This document shows positions 33,166-46,802 of a DNA stretch of 64,000 bases, piece after piece. Made by a program: the position numbers and the translations under genes. Every line of letters starts with the position of its first letter. Within the stretch, counting starts at the first letter, position 1. The DNA comes from Pohlia nutans. Lineage: Eukaryota; Streptophyta; Bryopsida; Bryales; Mniaceae. The DNA is taken from the NCBI GenBank assembly GCA_022496805.1, contig CM040091.1, positions 10,654,336 to 10,718,335 on the forward strand. Reading direction: 5' to 3'. The notes under the pieces were generated by a model, which saw only the letters and a program-made list of their open reading frames with translations, did not search any database and was not told the origin of the DNA.

Positions 33166-33742
33166 TTAACCCCTAAACGTCCTCACCTATGTCCAGTTTA
33201 TGCAGTTTTGCAAAGATGCATTGTAAAATGCATTTAATATGAATATTTAGAACTTGATGTATGAATAAAAGTTATACATTTTGAATTTTAGATTCTATCT
33301 ATACGGTTAGATCTATGATTGCTATCACTAATCTTTTTCTATAAATTTTGAAACATAAAATAAAAAATTATTTTGAAATTCAATTACGAATAATATATTG
33401 ACAATATGTGGATGAAATTTGTTGTGATGGGTTATAATGTAGTACTCTAGGTGTAGTGATTTTTGGGGATTTTTTGGATGCTTGATTTTATGAGTTTATT
33501 TTTGGAAGAACACTTTTAGACCAAAATCTTCAAAATTTTGGGTGAAACACTGCAACACAAAATGAGGCATAATTTTTTCAAAAATTGTTTCCTTTTCGAT
33601 CAGATCACACATACATGAAGCTAACTTCCCATAAAAAATTCAGTAAAAAAATCACACCACAAAAAGTGCATGACGGATGAGAAATTACGGATGAAATCTG
33701 TACATCATGCAAAATATGCATGGTTGGGCAGTTAGGGGTTAA
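33166..33742 (-). mobile_element. 570-bp TTAA family copy, reverse orientation
   Basis: TTAACCCCTAAACGTCCTCA at the left and GGGCAGTTAGGGGTTAA at the right. Near-identical in layout to 37973-38538. Confidence 0.88.
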
Positions 33743-33823
33743 GGGGATTTCTTTAAATCCCTGGTGGTCTTGAATGAATGGGGACAAAAGTGCCCCCTAT
33801 TTTTGTCTGATTCAAGACACACC

Positions 33824-34367
33824 TTAACCCTTTAACGTCTTGATTCAACATTGTTTTCAAAGATTTGTTATAAAATGGTTGATGAAAAACGGAAATGGAG
33901 TTGATGTACAAAACAAAGTTGCAAATGTCAATGTGTAAATAACATCCGTACGGTTGGATTCATCATATTTATTATTAATATTTTTAAAGTAATTTTGCAA
34001 GGTTTTCTCTTGAAATTCAATTAAAAATCCAAAATTAACACAAAAATATTTTAAAATATTGTAATGAAATTAGAATGACATGCACTACGAGATGGTATGG
34101 TTTCCATTATTTGATTCTACTTACTATGGAAAATCATATTAAAGGTCTTTCTTTTTGAACTAAGATTGAAACTTGACATTAATCACTTTTGTAATTTTTC
34201 AAAAATTCACATTATCTTATTTGGAAGATCCATACCGTACAAATGGTATTCAACTAGCACGAGAATGGAAAAAAAAATGGATGAAAAACATCCGGTATCT
34301 ACAGAAATCGAGCTGCTCAAATTCATTCGACGTCCAGATTCTGGACGCCGGCGCGATAAAGGGTTAA
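33824..34367 (+). mobile_element. TTAA-flanked element, 544 bp, TTAACCCTTTAACG ends
   Basis: Left TTAACCCTTTAACGTCTTG, right CGATAAAGGGTTAA. Related to 42388-42897 (CGTACGGTTGGATTCATCA and CTGTACAGTTGGATTCATCA cores). Confidence 0.75.
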
Positions 34368-34730
34368 AAAACAACCCCCTCCTCCAATGGTTTTTTATTC
34401 CCAAATAGGTCTCTCCAGGGTAATTTGGGACCGTAGGCCCCCAATTTTGCAAAAATAAAATTCCAAAAAAAACACTGAAGGTGCCCAAAATGGAAATTTC
34501 ATAAAAGGGGGGGTGGATGAATAGTGCCCCGCATTCAAAACCACCGGGGATTTAGAGACGGGGCATCTCGAGGAAGATAATACCGAGAAAAAAAACAAGC
34601 GGCTAGTCGCTTAGTCTTTGCCTTAATGTTTACCCTAGATTTTCTTTTATGGCTTGTTTATACCGTTCAACTATGTAACTCCATGAAAATGATGTGTTTC
34701 CGTAGTCTCTTCCCTGGTGGGGCAGAGACA

Positions 34731-35092
34731 ATAAAATTCAAAGTCTTGTCTTATAGTTCAAGCATTGTGCAACTGCATTACAATGCCGCAAGTAGAGCCA
34801 TGCTCCTTTTTTTGCATTGCGTTCTTTTCTGTCATGCGCTAGAGTAATTTCTAATTGCGTATTTTATATATCTTAGTTGTCAACAAATTCCCATGCATGC
34901 GTCATGTAACTTTGAGGGAATTTGTTAACAATCAAGAAATATAAAATACACAATTAGAAATTACTCTAACGCATGATAGAAAGGAATGCAACACAAAAAG
35001 GAGCATGACTCTACTTGCGGAATTGTAATGCATTTGCACAGTGCTTGAACAATAGTTGTAGCAAGAAAAGACAAGGCTTTGAATTTGTTTTT
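34731..35092. repeat. Foldback element with arms of about 150 bp
   Basis: The left arm (TTCAAAGTCTTGTCTT, TTGTGCAACTGCATTACAAT, GAGTAATTTCTAATT) is mirrored from about 34915 to 35092, leaving a loop of about 40 bp around TCCCATGCATGCG. A partial third arm copy lies near 35605-35770. Confidence 0.8.
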
Positions 35093-37345
35093 TTGTTTCT
35101 CGGTTTTACCTTCCTTCATTTCAAAAACACAGATGCAAGTGTAGCAGGTGTTTGAAGTGAATGGCCGTGAATGGGCCATCACACTAGAATCCCACTGCAC
35201 TTGCATTTGCATTCCACAATTGCAAGAGGTAACTTCCACAAACAATAAAGAATTCGCAACGCTTGTTAAAGTTTGTCTTCTCTCATATTTGGCAAACGCA
35301 AGTGCTTTCATTTGATGCAAATAGTAGTGCTGCTCTAAATTGCATTTGCTGCAAGAACTTACATGCATTTCTATCACTATAGGTTGTATTTTTTTTTTTT
35401 AAATTAAAAAAATTAAAAATTAAAAAAAAACTAGTTTTCTTCACTCCCAAGCTCGTGGGAAGTTATTGGTTGCATCACAAGTGCGGCAACCTAGCTACTG
35501 TAAATGGACCATCATCCTCACATCCTTCAAAAGGCTCATTCACACGGGCACCTTGCTACACCTGCATTTGAGTTTTAGAAATGGAGGAAGCTAAAACCAA
35601 GAAACACAAAAATTTCAAAGCCTTGTTCTTTCCTGTTGCAACTAATATTCAAACATTGTGCAACTGCATCATGGTGCGGGAGCCATGCTCTTTGTATATG
35701 TTTGTGTTGCTTTTTTTCATGCAACAAAGTAATTTTTCAGTGTCTTTTTCATATTTTTTTGTTCTCCACATATTCCTTAAAAGTTATCTCGTGCATGCAT
35801 ACCTCCAGTAAGGTTGGATAACCTATTACCACCAACTTAAGCAATCTGGCCTATTTTTGGCAGTGCTAGATTCCCAAAAAAATATGACTGCATTCGAGAT
35901 AGGTTTTGATGAGGATTGCAAAAATTTGCAACATCTAATTTGCATTTGTCAATTTTATACAAAATTCCAAAGTGGAAAGTAACCTTTTACCCATACATCA
36001 CATACCAATTTCCTAAGTTCACACTTTGTTGTTCCTAGATCCGCTCATGAGCTAACCTAAAACCACCAGCTATTTCTTCGCAATTCTTGGCATGCCATTG
36101 GTCTACTTGAATAGTGAAATTGGTGGTTTTGAGTCTCAATTGTGGTGGCTCCAAGAAAGTTGTACCTGTCATAAATGGGGGAGGTGGTGGTAATAGGTTA
36201 TCCAACCCTAGCGTTGGTGGGAGTAAATGGGCCATCACGAGATGATGAACCACTCACAAGTAATCACATGTGGAATGGTATGGAATACAATTTTTTAGAG
36301 CATATATGCCCTTGCTCCATATATGAGACTCGCCAAAGGAGTTGTAGAGGACTCTTTTTACTGGGCAATGCTCTGGAAATCCTTTGACCCTCACCATTGC
36401 CCTCGCTAGCTCCTTGTCAAATTGCTCTAAAGGTAGGTGTGGCAAGTAACAAAGGTCAATCATGAATATTCGTCCACATGGAAAAGATTATTTTTGATCG
36501 GCTGTACAAAATTTTGCTTCCATATGAAGATCAGTCAAGTGTGAAGATCAGTTGAATGTGAAGATCGGTCGAGTGGGGAAAGAAGAAACAATTTTAGGGT
36601 TGCGTACTTTCATGCACCAAGGAGTATAATCAGTTGGTAAAAATGTGAAGACAACACTTACTAAATTTGAAAGCATACAATTGAGCTTAATTACAAGAAT
36701 ATGCCAACTCACCTAATGAATAGATAAAAACAAGCTCAAAAATGTTCAGATTCTTGGTGCGTTAGGAAACTCACACCACTCTAGAAAATGGTGGGTTGGG
36801 GGTGAATTTGATGAGACCGCTGCCAAAAGAAGCCTAGAGTGTTGTCCATGTCATTTTCTCCTCCTTTCATCCCTTGGACTGAAAAATTTCGGGTGTAAAG
36901 AGACATTCTTTGGTTTCTCAGTTTTTAGGCCTTCCATTGACTGAAATTTCTCTCTTCATAGCTTCTCGCCTCTAGTGTAAAAACGCCCTGAGAATTGGAA
37001 CGATTTAAATTGTTCCAGACACCCACACTATCTTGCATATTATGTTCAAGTACACATTTACAAATTTACTAACATAAAATGAAAAATAAAATTGTGGTGA
37101 TTAAAAATCCAACATTATTTTAAAATTTAAGTGTAATCATGGATGGATCTTCTAACTAAGCCTAGCATTATTTGACAACCTACACTATGGAACATCAGAA
37201 CATCATGTTCTGATAGAATTGTGACAAATGACTGTATGCAAGTGCTTGTAAGGTGGGATGCTCCGTAACCATCCCACCCCATGAACATCGTGTAGATGCC
37301 CTGAATGACTGCCACCCAAGAAACCTAAAACCACACACTTATGAG
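35093..37345. other. Non-coding stretch, little recognised
   Basis: Apart from the partial foldback arm near 35605-35770, I see no gene, RNA or well-bounded element here. Confidence 0.45.
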
Positions 37346-37976
37346 TTAACCTTTTAACGCTTTGGGTATTGTAGCATGGTTTATTGGTTTTCACTGAGTT
37401 TTTTCACTATAATTGATATTGCCCAAGAGTATCTCTTTGAACCATATAATGCACATTCAAAAATGAGATTTTGGAGGCTGTGACTTCAAAATTAAATAGA
37501 ATTTGGGTAAAATTTTCTAAAATGAAAGTAAAGATGCTCAGCAATGACCTCTGTTAACACCTCTCTGTTGCAATATTTCAAGCTGAGAACAGACTCACAC
37601 ATAATTATTGTGAAATTTATAAATGAGAGTTACTTATCCATGTACAAAATTTATACGTTAAAATATCAAAGAAGTTCACTTGGTACATGGATCAAGATCG
37701 AAATACATACACTAATGGAACATGAACAAGAGAACACAATCCAGAAATAAATAAATCACAAACTTCCAAATACAAGAAATACCGCATAGTACATGTGTTG
37801 TATTTGTAAGTATTTACTATATTTTCAAATATTTAGAAGACATATATTATACCGCTCATCATCTCAACTTCACAATCCAAAATCTAATTCTTCACAGATT
37901 TTTCATTCTTTGCGTTTTCGACATAGCAGAGATCACAATGTGATCACTTGAGTACTAAAGGGTTAACCCCTAAACG
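37346..37976 (+). mobile_element. TTAA-flanked element, 631 bp
   Basis: TTAACCTTTTAACGCTTTGG and GTACTAAAGGGTTAA bound the element. Its right TTAA is also the left TTAA of the next element. Confidence 0.78.
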
Positions 37977-38538
37977 TCCTCACCTATGTCCAGTTTGGGC
38001 AGTTTTGCAAAGATGCATTATAAAATGCAACTAACATGAATATTTGGAACTTGATGTATGAATAAAAGTTATACAATTTGAATTTTAGATTCTATCCATA
38101 CGGTTAGATCTATGATTGCTATCATTAATTTTTTTCTACAAATTTTGAAACATTAAATAAAAAACTATTTTGAAATTTGATTACGAATAAGATATTGACA
38201 GTCTATCGATGAAATTTGTTGTGATGGGTTATAATGTAGTACTCTATGTGTAGTGATTTTTGGAGATTTTTTGGATGCTTGATTGTATGAGTTTATTTTT
38301 TCAAGAACATTTTTAGACTAAAATCTTCAATATTTTGGGTGAAACACTGCAACACAAAATGAGGCATAACTTTTTTAGAATTGTTTCCTTTTCAATCGGA
38401 TCACACAAACATGAAGCTAACTTTCCATAAAAAATTCAGTAAAAAAATCACACTACAAAAAGTGCACGACGGATGAGAAACTACGGATGAAATCTGTACA
38501 TCATGCAACATATGCATGGTTGGGCAGTTAGGGGTTAA
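37973..38538 (-). mobile_element. 570-bp TTAA family copy, reverse orientation
   Basis: TTAACCCCTAAACGTCCTCA and GGGCAGTTAGGGGTTAA. It abuts 37346-37976 through a shared TTAA. Confidence 0.88.
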
Positions 38539-40211
38539 TCAAGGACTTCTATCAATGAATGCAATTGAAATTCTAGAATGCAATTCATGATATTTCTTAT
38601 ACTTAAAATAAGATATTACCTTTTTTTCCACTTTCAAAATCCATATAAATTACTAGTTTAAAAGAAGTTTCTAATAACATTTTATTAATGAATCTCGTTC
38701 ATGAATGTCAGTTTTCTTTTTCAACAACGTAAATGGTCAATTTAAGAGCATTCTGCTTTAAATAAAATGAAATAAAAGATTTTTTTATTTAAAAGTATTA
38801 TAAGAACAACTGACATCCTAGGCATGCCAGTATGAATCGACTCTAATTACATGTTTTAAAATAATTAAAAAATGAAAAAAATTAGAATTACAGGCTGTAA
38901 TACACTCTGAACTCACGATCTTATTACCTGTAATTCTGAAATCAAACCTTACGTCACGGGCAGTTTTGACACAAATGAATTAATTTTGTTCAAAAGTACC
39001 ACATGTCATCTTGTGATTGATTTTGGGTGATATGAAGCTATCAAAATATAACATGGAATTCAACTTCAATATCAAGTTGTAGAATGTAAGCTTCACATAA
39101 GTATCTGCATAAAATTGGAGTGGGTAGAGGGCAAGTTTGTAAAATACACTTTGCGGTTTGATTTCTACATGTTGGCATCACATTCACACTTGCAAGAATC
39201 TAACCAAAAAAATTGCCTCCTACAATTCTACATGTGAATTGAAAATGCGGGATTTTGCAATCGTCTTTCACAAATACAAGAGCCACATCTTCCATCCGAA
39301 ACTCATTGCAAAAACTAGTTGCAAAAGACCAATCCAATCTCATGTCTTCAAAGATTGAGTTGCAGAGACCCAATTTTTTTTTATCAGTACTTTGTGCATA
39401 TATAGCTCCATCCTTTGATGCCTACTCACACGTATTGTCAACATTCAACAATAAACACAATATGAATTGATTATGATTTCCTTTTTGAAACCTAGTGTGA
39501 TGAAATAGTTGCTTAATAATTATCTTTTTCCTTTCTAGATTTGAAAAGCAAAGTAAAACTAAAAGTGGTAATATTTATATCCATTTGTTAAATAAGAAAA
39601 CTTTTCCAATGTCAAAATTGAATTTGATCAAGAAACATCTACTATGTAGAAACTAATTCAAAAGCAACTCTTTTGTTTTAATTGGGTATTAGATTGCACC
39701 AATAAAAATAATTTGGCTATAAAATGATTAAAAAACCAAATAGTAGATCGTCAAAATATCTTCATTCATTTAATAAGTATTGGATGAAATCACCAAATTT
39801 GGATGAAAAGCATCTTATATTCAAAATGTGAATGAAGATATAAATACGTGGTTCTACCCAATTATTTTGTATTGCAAGTTTAGCACTCTCTAAAAAATGT
39901 AATAAAAAAATTCAATTTAAAAAAAAAAATTGAAAAAACTATTCAAAAGCTAAAGTAAACACTTGCACTCTAACACCCCTAATATGAAAGATTCTAAATC
40001 CCTCCCTTGACATTAATGTAAGACAAAAAAACCTACCCCTTATTGTGTTCATGTTCGGGCATCCCTTGAAAAAATAGTCCCCCTCTTCCATTGGTTTAAA
40101 ATTCCTGGGAGGATCCTTCAAGATTCCAAATTTGCAAAAGAAATTGCTATAAAAAAGCGACGAGGGTGTCCAAAATGGAAATTCAAGAAAATAGAACTCC
40201 GTGAGTGACTA
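38539..40211. other. Non-coding AT-rich stretch, nothing recognised
   Basis: No coding or repeat structure that I can support. Confidence 0.45.
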
Positions 40212-40489
40212 CATGACATTCAATAGTCTTTGTAAGTGTTGCCTTCTCCCAACATAATTATGTGGAATATCCCACATCACATCAGTAGCCATAGGGGCAC
40301 GTGGCATTAAGCAAGAGCAATCAACCATGGTGAATAGTAATCAAAAGTACTCCTCAATCACAATCCAACAATGTTCCATAATTATTTATTTGATTCAATA
40401 ACCCATTCAATTACAAACCATTGGTCACTCCATAAATAAAGGTGAATGAAACAAAAAGGCATCCTTCTTGAAGGCTAATGAATCTTATG
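40212..40489. mobile_element. Second copy of the 18073-18422 element
   Basis: CATGACATTCAATAGTCTTTG at the left through GGGGCACGTGGCATTAAGC to GAATCTTATG at the right, collinear with the promoter copy but lacking half of the GATGTGGAATATCC palindrome. Confidence 0.75.
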
Positions 40490-40571
40490 TAGTGTTTGCA
40501 TTAACGTCGAAGGGAAATTTAGAGTTGGGACCCCTAATATCTACTATTGTGCGCACGTGTGATTTGACACT

Positions 40572-40900
40572 TTAACCCCTAAATGTCTTAGCGTTCACAA
40601 ACTGGATCACAAACAAATTCAAAGCCTTGCAACTTTCTCATACAATTTCGGATGACTTTCATCCAAGTCACCTTTATAAGACTATTAAATTCTTTACTAA
40701 TTATAACAGTTCTCTTGTAATGAGGAGTTGTTGATAATGTTAAAGAGGCCTCCAACTGCAAGTATGTCAAATTTGTTGGGTAGATTTTATGCTTGCAATG
40801 ATCCTCTCATGTATACCTCATGTACATCTCAACCATGCTAAAACTATCTTTGAGGCTAGCATCTACTAGGGTTCAAAGGATCGGTATGTTTAGGGGTTAA
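40572..40900 (+). mobile_element. TTAA-flanked element, 329 bp
   Basis: TTAACCCCTAAATGTC and GGTATGTTTAGGGGTTAA bound a non-coding stretch. Confidence 0.75.
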
Positions 40901-42387
40901 ACATGCCAAGTTCCAAACTCCAATACATTGGTAATCAAATGGGTGATATAAAAGAGTTCTGTGGGGGTATACCGGGATCAATTGGACCGACTCCAACAGG
41001 AACTGAACATGGTGCCACCATGTTTTCCGATTCAATCTGGGTGCCACATGGCACGTCATAAATGGGGACGGGCGTGTGTAGACAGCGTGGCTGCCAAGGT
41101 CAGCATGTGCAATGGTGGGACCGGTTGCCAACTCAGCTGTCCATGTCACTCACCAATGCCATTTCAATACCGGAAGTCAAGATAACCCTTTAACCCGTAA
41201 ACGTCCAACTGTTCCGAAAGTGGACGGTGTAGACACAGTGTTCTCGTCCGTCATTGACTTTCATTTAGGGTCAACTCCTAAATGTCAAAGTCCAACAATT
41301 TGCATACTTGAATTATCACATTATATGATTTATAAATTTTTATAGATAAGAGAAATTCGTAAAGTCCTGAAATCTCAAGCTTCCCGTACTGCGTCAGTAA
41401 ATATTCTGGCTCATGGGACATTAAAAGTAGGAGTGTCGGGCTCCAAAAATAAAAACCGGATGAGTTATATTTCCGGTAAGTAAAGTAGGGTGAGTGAGTT
41501 TGCTCCCGTGTCAAGGCGTGCCACCAAGTGAACCGCCGGGGCCCGCCCATTAATACACCTCAATAGTGGCCGTCAAGGTTTGAACCATGGACCTCGTCGA
41601 CCCCAAGAGCCTTATGGCTCCTATTCCTAGGCCGGCACTCAACACTTGGTCTTGTGTGATGGACTATCCGGATGCCTCAATTATACAGGATATAGGATGC
41701 ATCTCTGGATCACTGATCCAGAGAGTTTGCGAATTTCTCTATAGTCATTAACATTATGGAGGTATGACAAAAATTTCAACATGATTGGATGATATTTGAA
41801 ATATTTACAAAAAAAATCATGTAAAGAAGTTTTTTTTTTTTTTTTATAAAAATACTTTTGAAAAATCTAAGATCAAAATTAATATTTAACGCAGATAAAA
41901 GTTATGTTTACAAGTAGTGAAACTTTTTTTTTATTGAGACGCATGATTGGAGCATCCTTGGAAAGCCCATTGTAATTTGGACACTCAAATTTCAAATTTA
42001 ATGATGGTGTAAAATCTTTAAATGAAGTCTATTCACCAATCCCAACGGTAAAAAGATGTATCATAACTCAACTTCAACACCTAATGAAAACATCAACTTC
42101 AACAAAACCCAAACTATGTTAGATTTTTTGAACCTTTGTCAAAAAAAAAAAAAATGTGGTTGGTCCTTTAGGGGTTATCAACAAATTATAAATTATAAAT
42201 TTTGGAGAATTTTTTACTTTTCACCTGCAAATAGAGAACGTTTTAAAAATAAGAACACATAGTGTCATTGTTGTGTATGATGCTTGAAAAAGTACATCCG
42301 TAAACACCCTTCTCCATTGTTAAATATTTGTGGTCGAAGTGTTTTGAAATTGAAAAAAACCCAACCCCCTAGGACTATGAAATTTGT
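40901..42387. other. Mixed repeat fragments, possible SINE-like piece
   Basis: 41190 has a left end TTAACCCGTAAACGTCC and about 42162 a right end GGTCCTTTAGGGGTTAT without clear partners. 40906-40960 repeats GTGATATAAAAGAGTTCTG of 24060-24078. A GC-rich block at 41440-41680 contains GGTTTGAACC, a B-box-like sequence; this is weak evidence for a tRNA-derived SINE. Confidence 0.35.
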
Positions 42388-42897
42388 TGAACCCTTTAAC
42401 GTCCAATTCCACCACTGATTTCAAAAATGTGTTATAAAATGTTTGATGAATCACAAAATGGAATTGAGATATAAATAAAAGTTATAAATATCAATGTGTA
42501 GATCGCATCTGTACAGTTGGATTCATCATTTTTATTAATAGTTTTAAATTAATTTTGCAAATTTTTATGTTGCCATTCACTTAAAATTCCAATTTAACAC
42601 TTTCTATTTAAAAAATTATAAATAATATGGAATAATATGCAGTGAGATGGTATAATTTTCATTATTTGCTTTGACTTATTTTGGAGTTTAATTGTTAAGG
42701 TCTCACTTTTTGAACTAAGAATGAAATTTGACATAAAACTAAAACTTTCATTTAAAATAAAATCAAAATATCTTATTTTGTAAATCCATATTATACAAAA
42801 AATAGTCAAATAGCACAAGAACCAAGGAAATTTGGATGAATGAAAAATTGTACAAGACATAGAGAAGAGAAGGTGTGTCACAAGGGTGAAGGGTTAA
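42388..42897 (+). mobile_element. TTAA-family element, 510 bp
   Basis: Left end TTGAACCCTTTAACGTCC (one base off TTAA), right end GTGAAGGGTTAA. Its right TTAA is shared with another left end, TTAACTCTTAAACAATAAG. Confidence 0.7.
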
Positions 42898-44006
42898 CTC
42901 TTAAACAATAAGCGATTTTTTTCTCTCATTTGAAGGATCATTTTCACAACTTCCATTTCATTTTTTAGAGTTGATTTTCACATTATCAATAGTGTACACA
43001 AAAATGAAGAAAATTTTGTAATTTAATACCTTAACTAATAATATTAGCAATTTTTTCATTGCTCTAAAGCACGTCATCAAAAATTTCTTCAAAGACCATT
43101 TTTTGGGTTTATCTCAATTTGCATGACGGGATGAACCTAAATTTTTTAATTTAAAAGACCAAAAACAAAATAAATACTTATTTGACGCACTTTTGGACAC
43201 AACCTCATAAAATTATGCATGGTCAAAGTTGAGTTGACCTAGGATATGCGAAGTCTACTTTTAATTGCCCAAAAGTTCATTTTTGGACGATGTATAGAAT
43301 TCATCCACATTTTCTCATCCATTGCGCATTTTGCAGTGTAAATTGTTTGCTATATATTTTATAAGAAGTTAGCTTCATGCATGTCTCGTCCTACTAGAAA
43401 GGGGATGATTTGTGAAATTTTCATACGTCATTCCATGTTGTAAAGATCCACAAAAAATTCTAAGATCATAGTTCAAAGTGCTTTTGAAAATTTTGACTCA
43501 TGAAACTAAGCAACCAAAAAATCTCCACAATTCACTACACTTAGAGTATTACATTTCAACCAATCACAACAAATTTCATACATAGATTGTGAATGTCTTA
43601 TTCGTAATCGAATTACAAAAGAATTTTGAATTTTGAGTTCCAAAATTTATACAAAATATTGGTGATAGCAATCATAGATCTAATTGTATGAGTAGAATCT
43701 AAAATTTACAATGTACCACTTTTATTCATACATCAAGTTCAAAATATCCATCCTACGTGCATTTCATAATGCATCTTTGCAATTCTCCAAATTTCGAGAG
43801 GACTAGGGGCATCTAGGGATTAAAGGATGTGTATATCTCACTTAATATTGAATTTTTGAAGAAACAAACAATTCCAATAGATGGATCCATAAATTTTAAA
43901 ATGAGATAATTTTTTAATTTTTGCTAAAAACATCATCATGGAGCTCCAAATACCATTTTAGAAACCCAATCGCTCCTAGGACGGCTTCTAAGGCGTTTGA
44001 GGGTTA
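42894..44006. mobile_element. Possible TTAA host element containing a 570-bp family copy
   Basis: TTAACTCTTAAACAATAAGC at the left and GGCGTTTGAGGGTTAA at the right, with a diverged 570-bp family member nested at about 43258-43821 (TTTAATTGCCCAAAAG to CATCTAGGGATTAA). Confidence 0.5.
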
Positions 44007-46080
44007 AACGTCCTAAAGGCCCTCTCTAGTCATGTATTTTTGTGTACTTACATGCAGTTGTTGTCACTACATCAGTGTGTTTATTTCCTACAAAACGTTA
44101 TCCACCACTCAATGTGTAAAAATCCATTAGAAAACACGACTTCAAAAAATAATGTGAAGTCAATGTGTATTTTTTATTTGTAGATTTTGAATTTTTGGAT
44201 TATATTCATTTAATTGAATTTTAAAAACACCGATAGGAATGGTGGTCTTTGGGCACAAATGAATGATGTCAAAGGTCAAATATAATATGGGCCTTGGGCA
44301 CCTCGCTCTAACACTCTTCGTTAGTGCCCAAAGATCACCTTTATTTATTGACATTTTATCATTGTATGATTTCCAAAATTTTGGAGTAAATTATTACAAA
44401 ATGTATTTTACATGTGACACATTTAATATGGTACTTTTTTGAGAATTTGATATTGCTTAAATTTGTGAACTCAAGTTTGCATGATCACTTTTGAACTAAA
44501 TTCTTTGAATTTTTTGGTCAAACATAGGTTGAAGATATAGAAAATTCTTGCTAAGTCATCCTGGAAATTGAATTGTTTTAGAAATCAACAACTAACTATA
44601 GATTCAATCTAAATATTTTAGATGAACCAAAACTTGATTTTCCTATTGAAATGAAAAAAATGGATTTGTACATCTTCTAGATTTTGGATCATGAGAGCGT
44701 ACTTGTGTACAAGCACTATAGTTGTATATGAGTTTACGAAGCATTTTTGTATACATAACATTATTCAGCCCTCCACTGTTCACGTCCAAATCTTAACCAT
44801 CTGTTAGGGGTATTCAGCCCTCCACTATTCACGTCCAAATCTTAACCATCTGTTAGGGGTTTGGAAGAATCGCAAAGAGTTTTCTTAAACTTCAGTTGAG
44901 TCAAGAAAAGAGGGTTGGAAAGTTATTTTATTAGTATGTTCTCTACAATGCTATGTGTGATCCAGCATGGTATGAAGAACGTTATGTATCATGACACGAG
45001 ATGAATTATATAAGCAAATATTTGGTGGTATAAATATAGAGCCCTTGAGATGTTTAGGAATTAACCCTTAAAATAATCCATTGAAGGAAAACAATAGGGA
45101 GATATATGCATGTTTGGAGATAATAGTGAAGCTAGGACTGTAGTCAATTGTTAAGATTGAAAAAATAAAACTAAATTGAAAAAGAGAAGTTCAACTCTTT
45201 AGGAAATTATTTTTTAAAATAATAATCTATTTAGTATGGTTGAAAAGAGACATAGCATAATAGAGCAATGCAATGGAGCACCCTTTTCAAAACCTAAATG
45301 AAAAGAGAATCTTCACTTAAATGCATTTTTTAAAGTAATGAAGGAATGCTATTTGTATTCCATGAATTTTGAGACTATCGTGTAATTGCCATGTATAATT
45401 AGTTTCTAAATTGTGATTTCACTGTAAAAGGGTGTTAGCTCCCATTGCTCTATTATACTATGAAATCTTGAAGAATATTCACAGAATTTGACATTTGTTG
45501 AAAATAACTATCCAAAATAAAATGAAACTTGACATGAGAAAGGTAGTGACACATATGTATGGACTAAAATTCACAATGTTGATACGATCTTCAAGAGATT
45601 TGGTGAGTGGATTTTCAAGGTCAAACAAGCAAGGTGATTTGTTTAGTGCTACTAATTTTATTGTTTTTTCAATTTTTTTTGAAACAAACAGATTCTTTAT
45701 TTCCATTGCATAACAACAGATTCCAAAAATCACACTATGAACGAAGAGAGCACATTTTCAGTGCTCCTCCTCTGGGTGATCATTTTGAAAATTTCTTCTT
45801 GTAACATTTGGACTAGACCCAAAGTTCCTAATCATTTCGAACTAAGAGCGACGTTCCGACCGTAAACATGAGGCCTCGGAGCAATCTCTGTCATGCACAG
45901 GGTTCCTATCAAGCAAGGAAGTATTAAACCTCACGATGTGCATCTAATCAAAATCAAATCGTCGCCCTTGTTGGTGCTTATGTGCACATTTCAGGGGAGC
46001 CTAACTCCAATTATCACCTAAACAGTTTAAGGTCATTTCGGATCTAAATTTGAGCTTGATAAACATATTTCAAAGGGGAT
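44007..46080. other. Non-coding stretch with a short tandem duplication
   Basis: A 50-bp unit (TTCAGCCCTCCACTGTTCAC) is duplicated at about 44764-44862. A right-type end GTTTAGGAATTAA lies at 45052-45064, immediately followed by a left-type TTAACCCTTAAA. No gene is recognised. Confidence 0.45.
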
Positions 46081-46480
46081 CAATTAGTTCAATTTACCTT
46101 AGTATTTACCCCCAATTTACTTTTACAGCTTGTTTTTACCATCCAACCATATAACTCCTGAAAAATAAAGTGTTTTCTTAGTCAAGAAAAGGAGAGACAA
46201 CAAGTGGCTAGTCGCGTAGTCTCTGCCTTGGTATTTACCCTGGATTTACTTTTACGCCTTGTTTGTACTGTTCATCCATGTAACTCCTTGAAAACGAAGC
46301 GTTTCTGTAGTCTCTCCTTTGGTAGGCAGAGACAACAAGCGGCTAGTCGCGAAGTCTTTGCCTTAGTATTTACCCCAAACTTATTTTTACGGCTTCTCAG
46401 GCACGTAATTCCTCGTAACTCCTAAAAAACGAAGCGTTTCCGTAGTCTCTCCCATGGAAGGACAGAGACAACAAAGATAT
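46080..46480 (+). repeat. Tandem repeat of about 125-130 bp, three copies
   Basis: GTATTTACCC recurs at about 46104, 46229 and 46366, each with a following TTTTTAC-GCTTGTTT and GTTTCCGTAGTCTCTCC-like block and the phrase GGCTAGTCGCG. A fourth copy stands alone near 34600-34730. Confidence 0.75.
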
Positions 46481-46488
46481 CTCATGAG

Positions 46489-46802
46489 CAGTGCTCTCAG
46501 AACCACTTTATGACATTTAGCACAGGGTGCTACCTCCCACATAAATGGTAGATACTTTTGCTACCTTGTGAATGTACTACTCACGATACCTCTATAATAT
46601 CCGGCAATACCCTTTATATATTAAGGTGATACCATGGTAATACCTTGGTGATACCATGGTGATACCCTTGCTACAGATTTATAACATGATGAGCATTCTC
46701 GCTACATTTCAATTTTTTTTTCATTTTCTTTCTTTGTATGTTTAGCAGCCTCATTTTTTTGGGTAGAAATCCAACTAATATTAGCCAGTTTTGAGATCAC
46801 TG
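46489..46802 (-). mobile_element. Non-autonomous hAT element, copy 2
   Basis: CAGTGCTCTCAG and TTGAGATCACTG ends with a perfect 8-bp duplication CTCATGAG at 46481-46488 and 46803-46810. The sequence is the reverse complement of 3242-3543 along its full length. Confidence 0.93.

Noticed and set aside
41440..41680. Possible tRNA gene or SINE with a B-box-like GGTTTGAACC
   Set aside because: No convincing A box or cloverleaf could be drawn at the proper distance.
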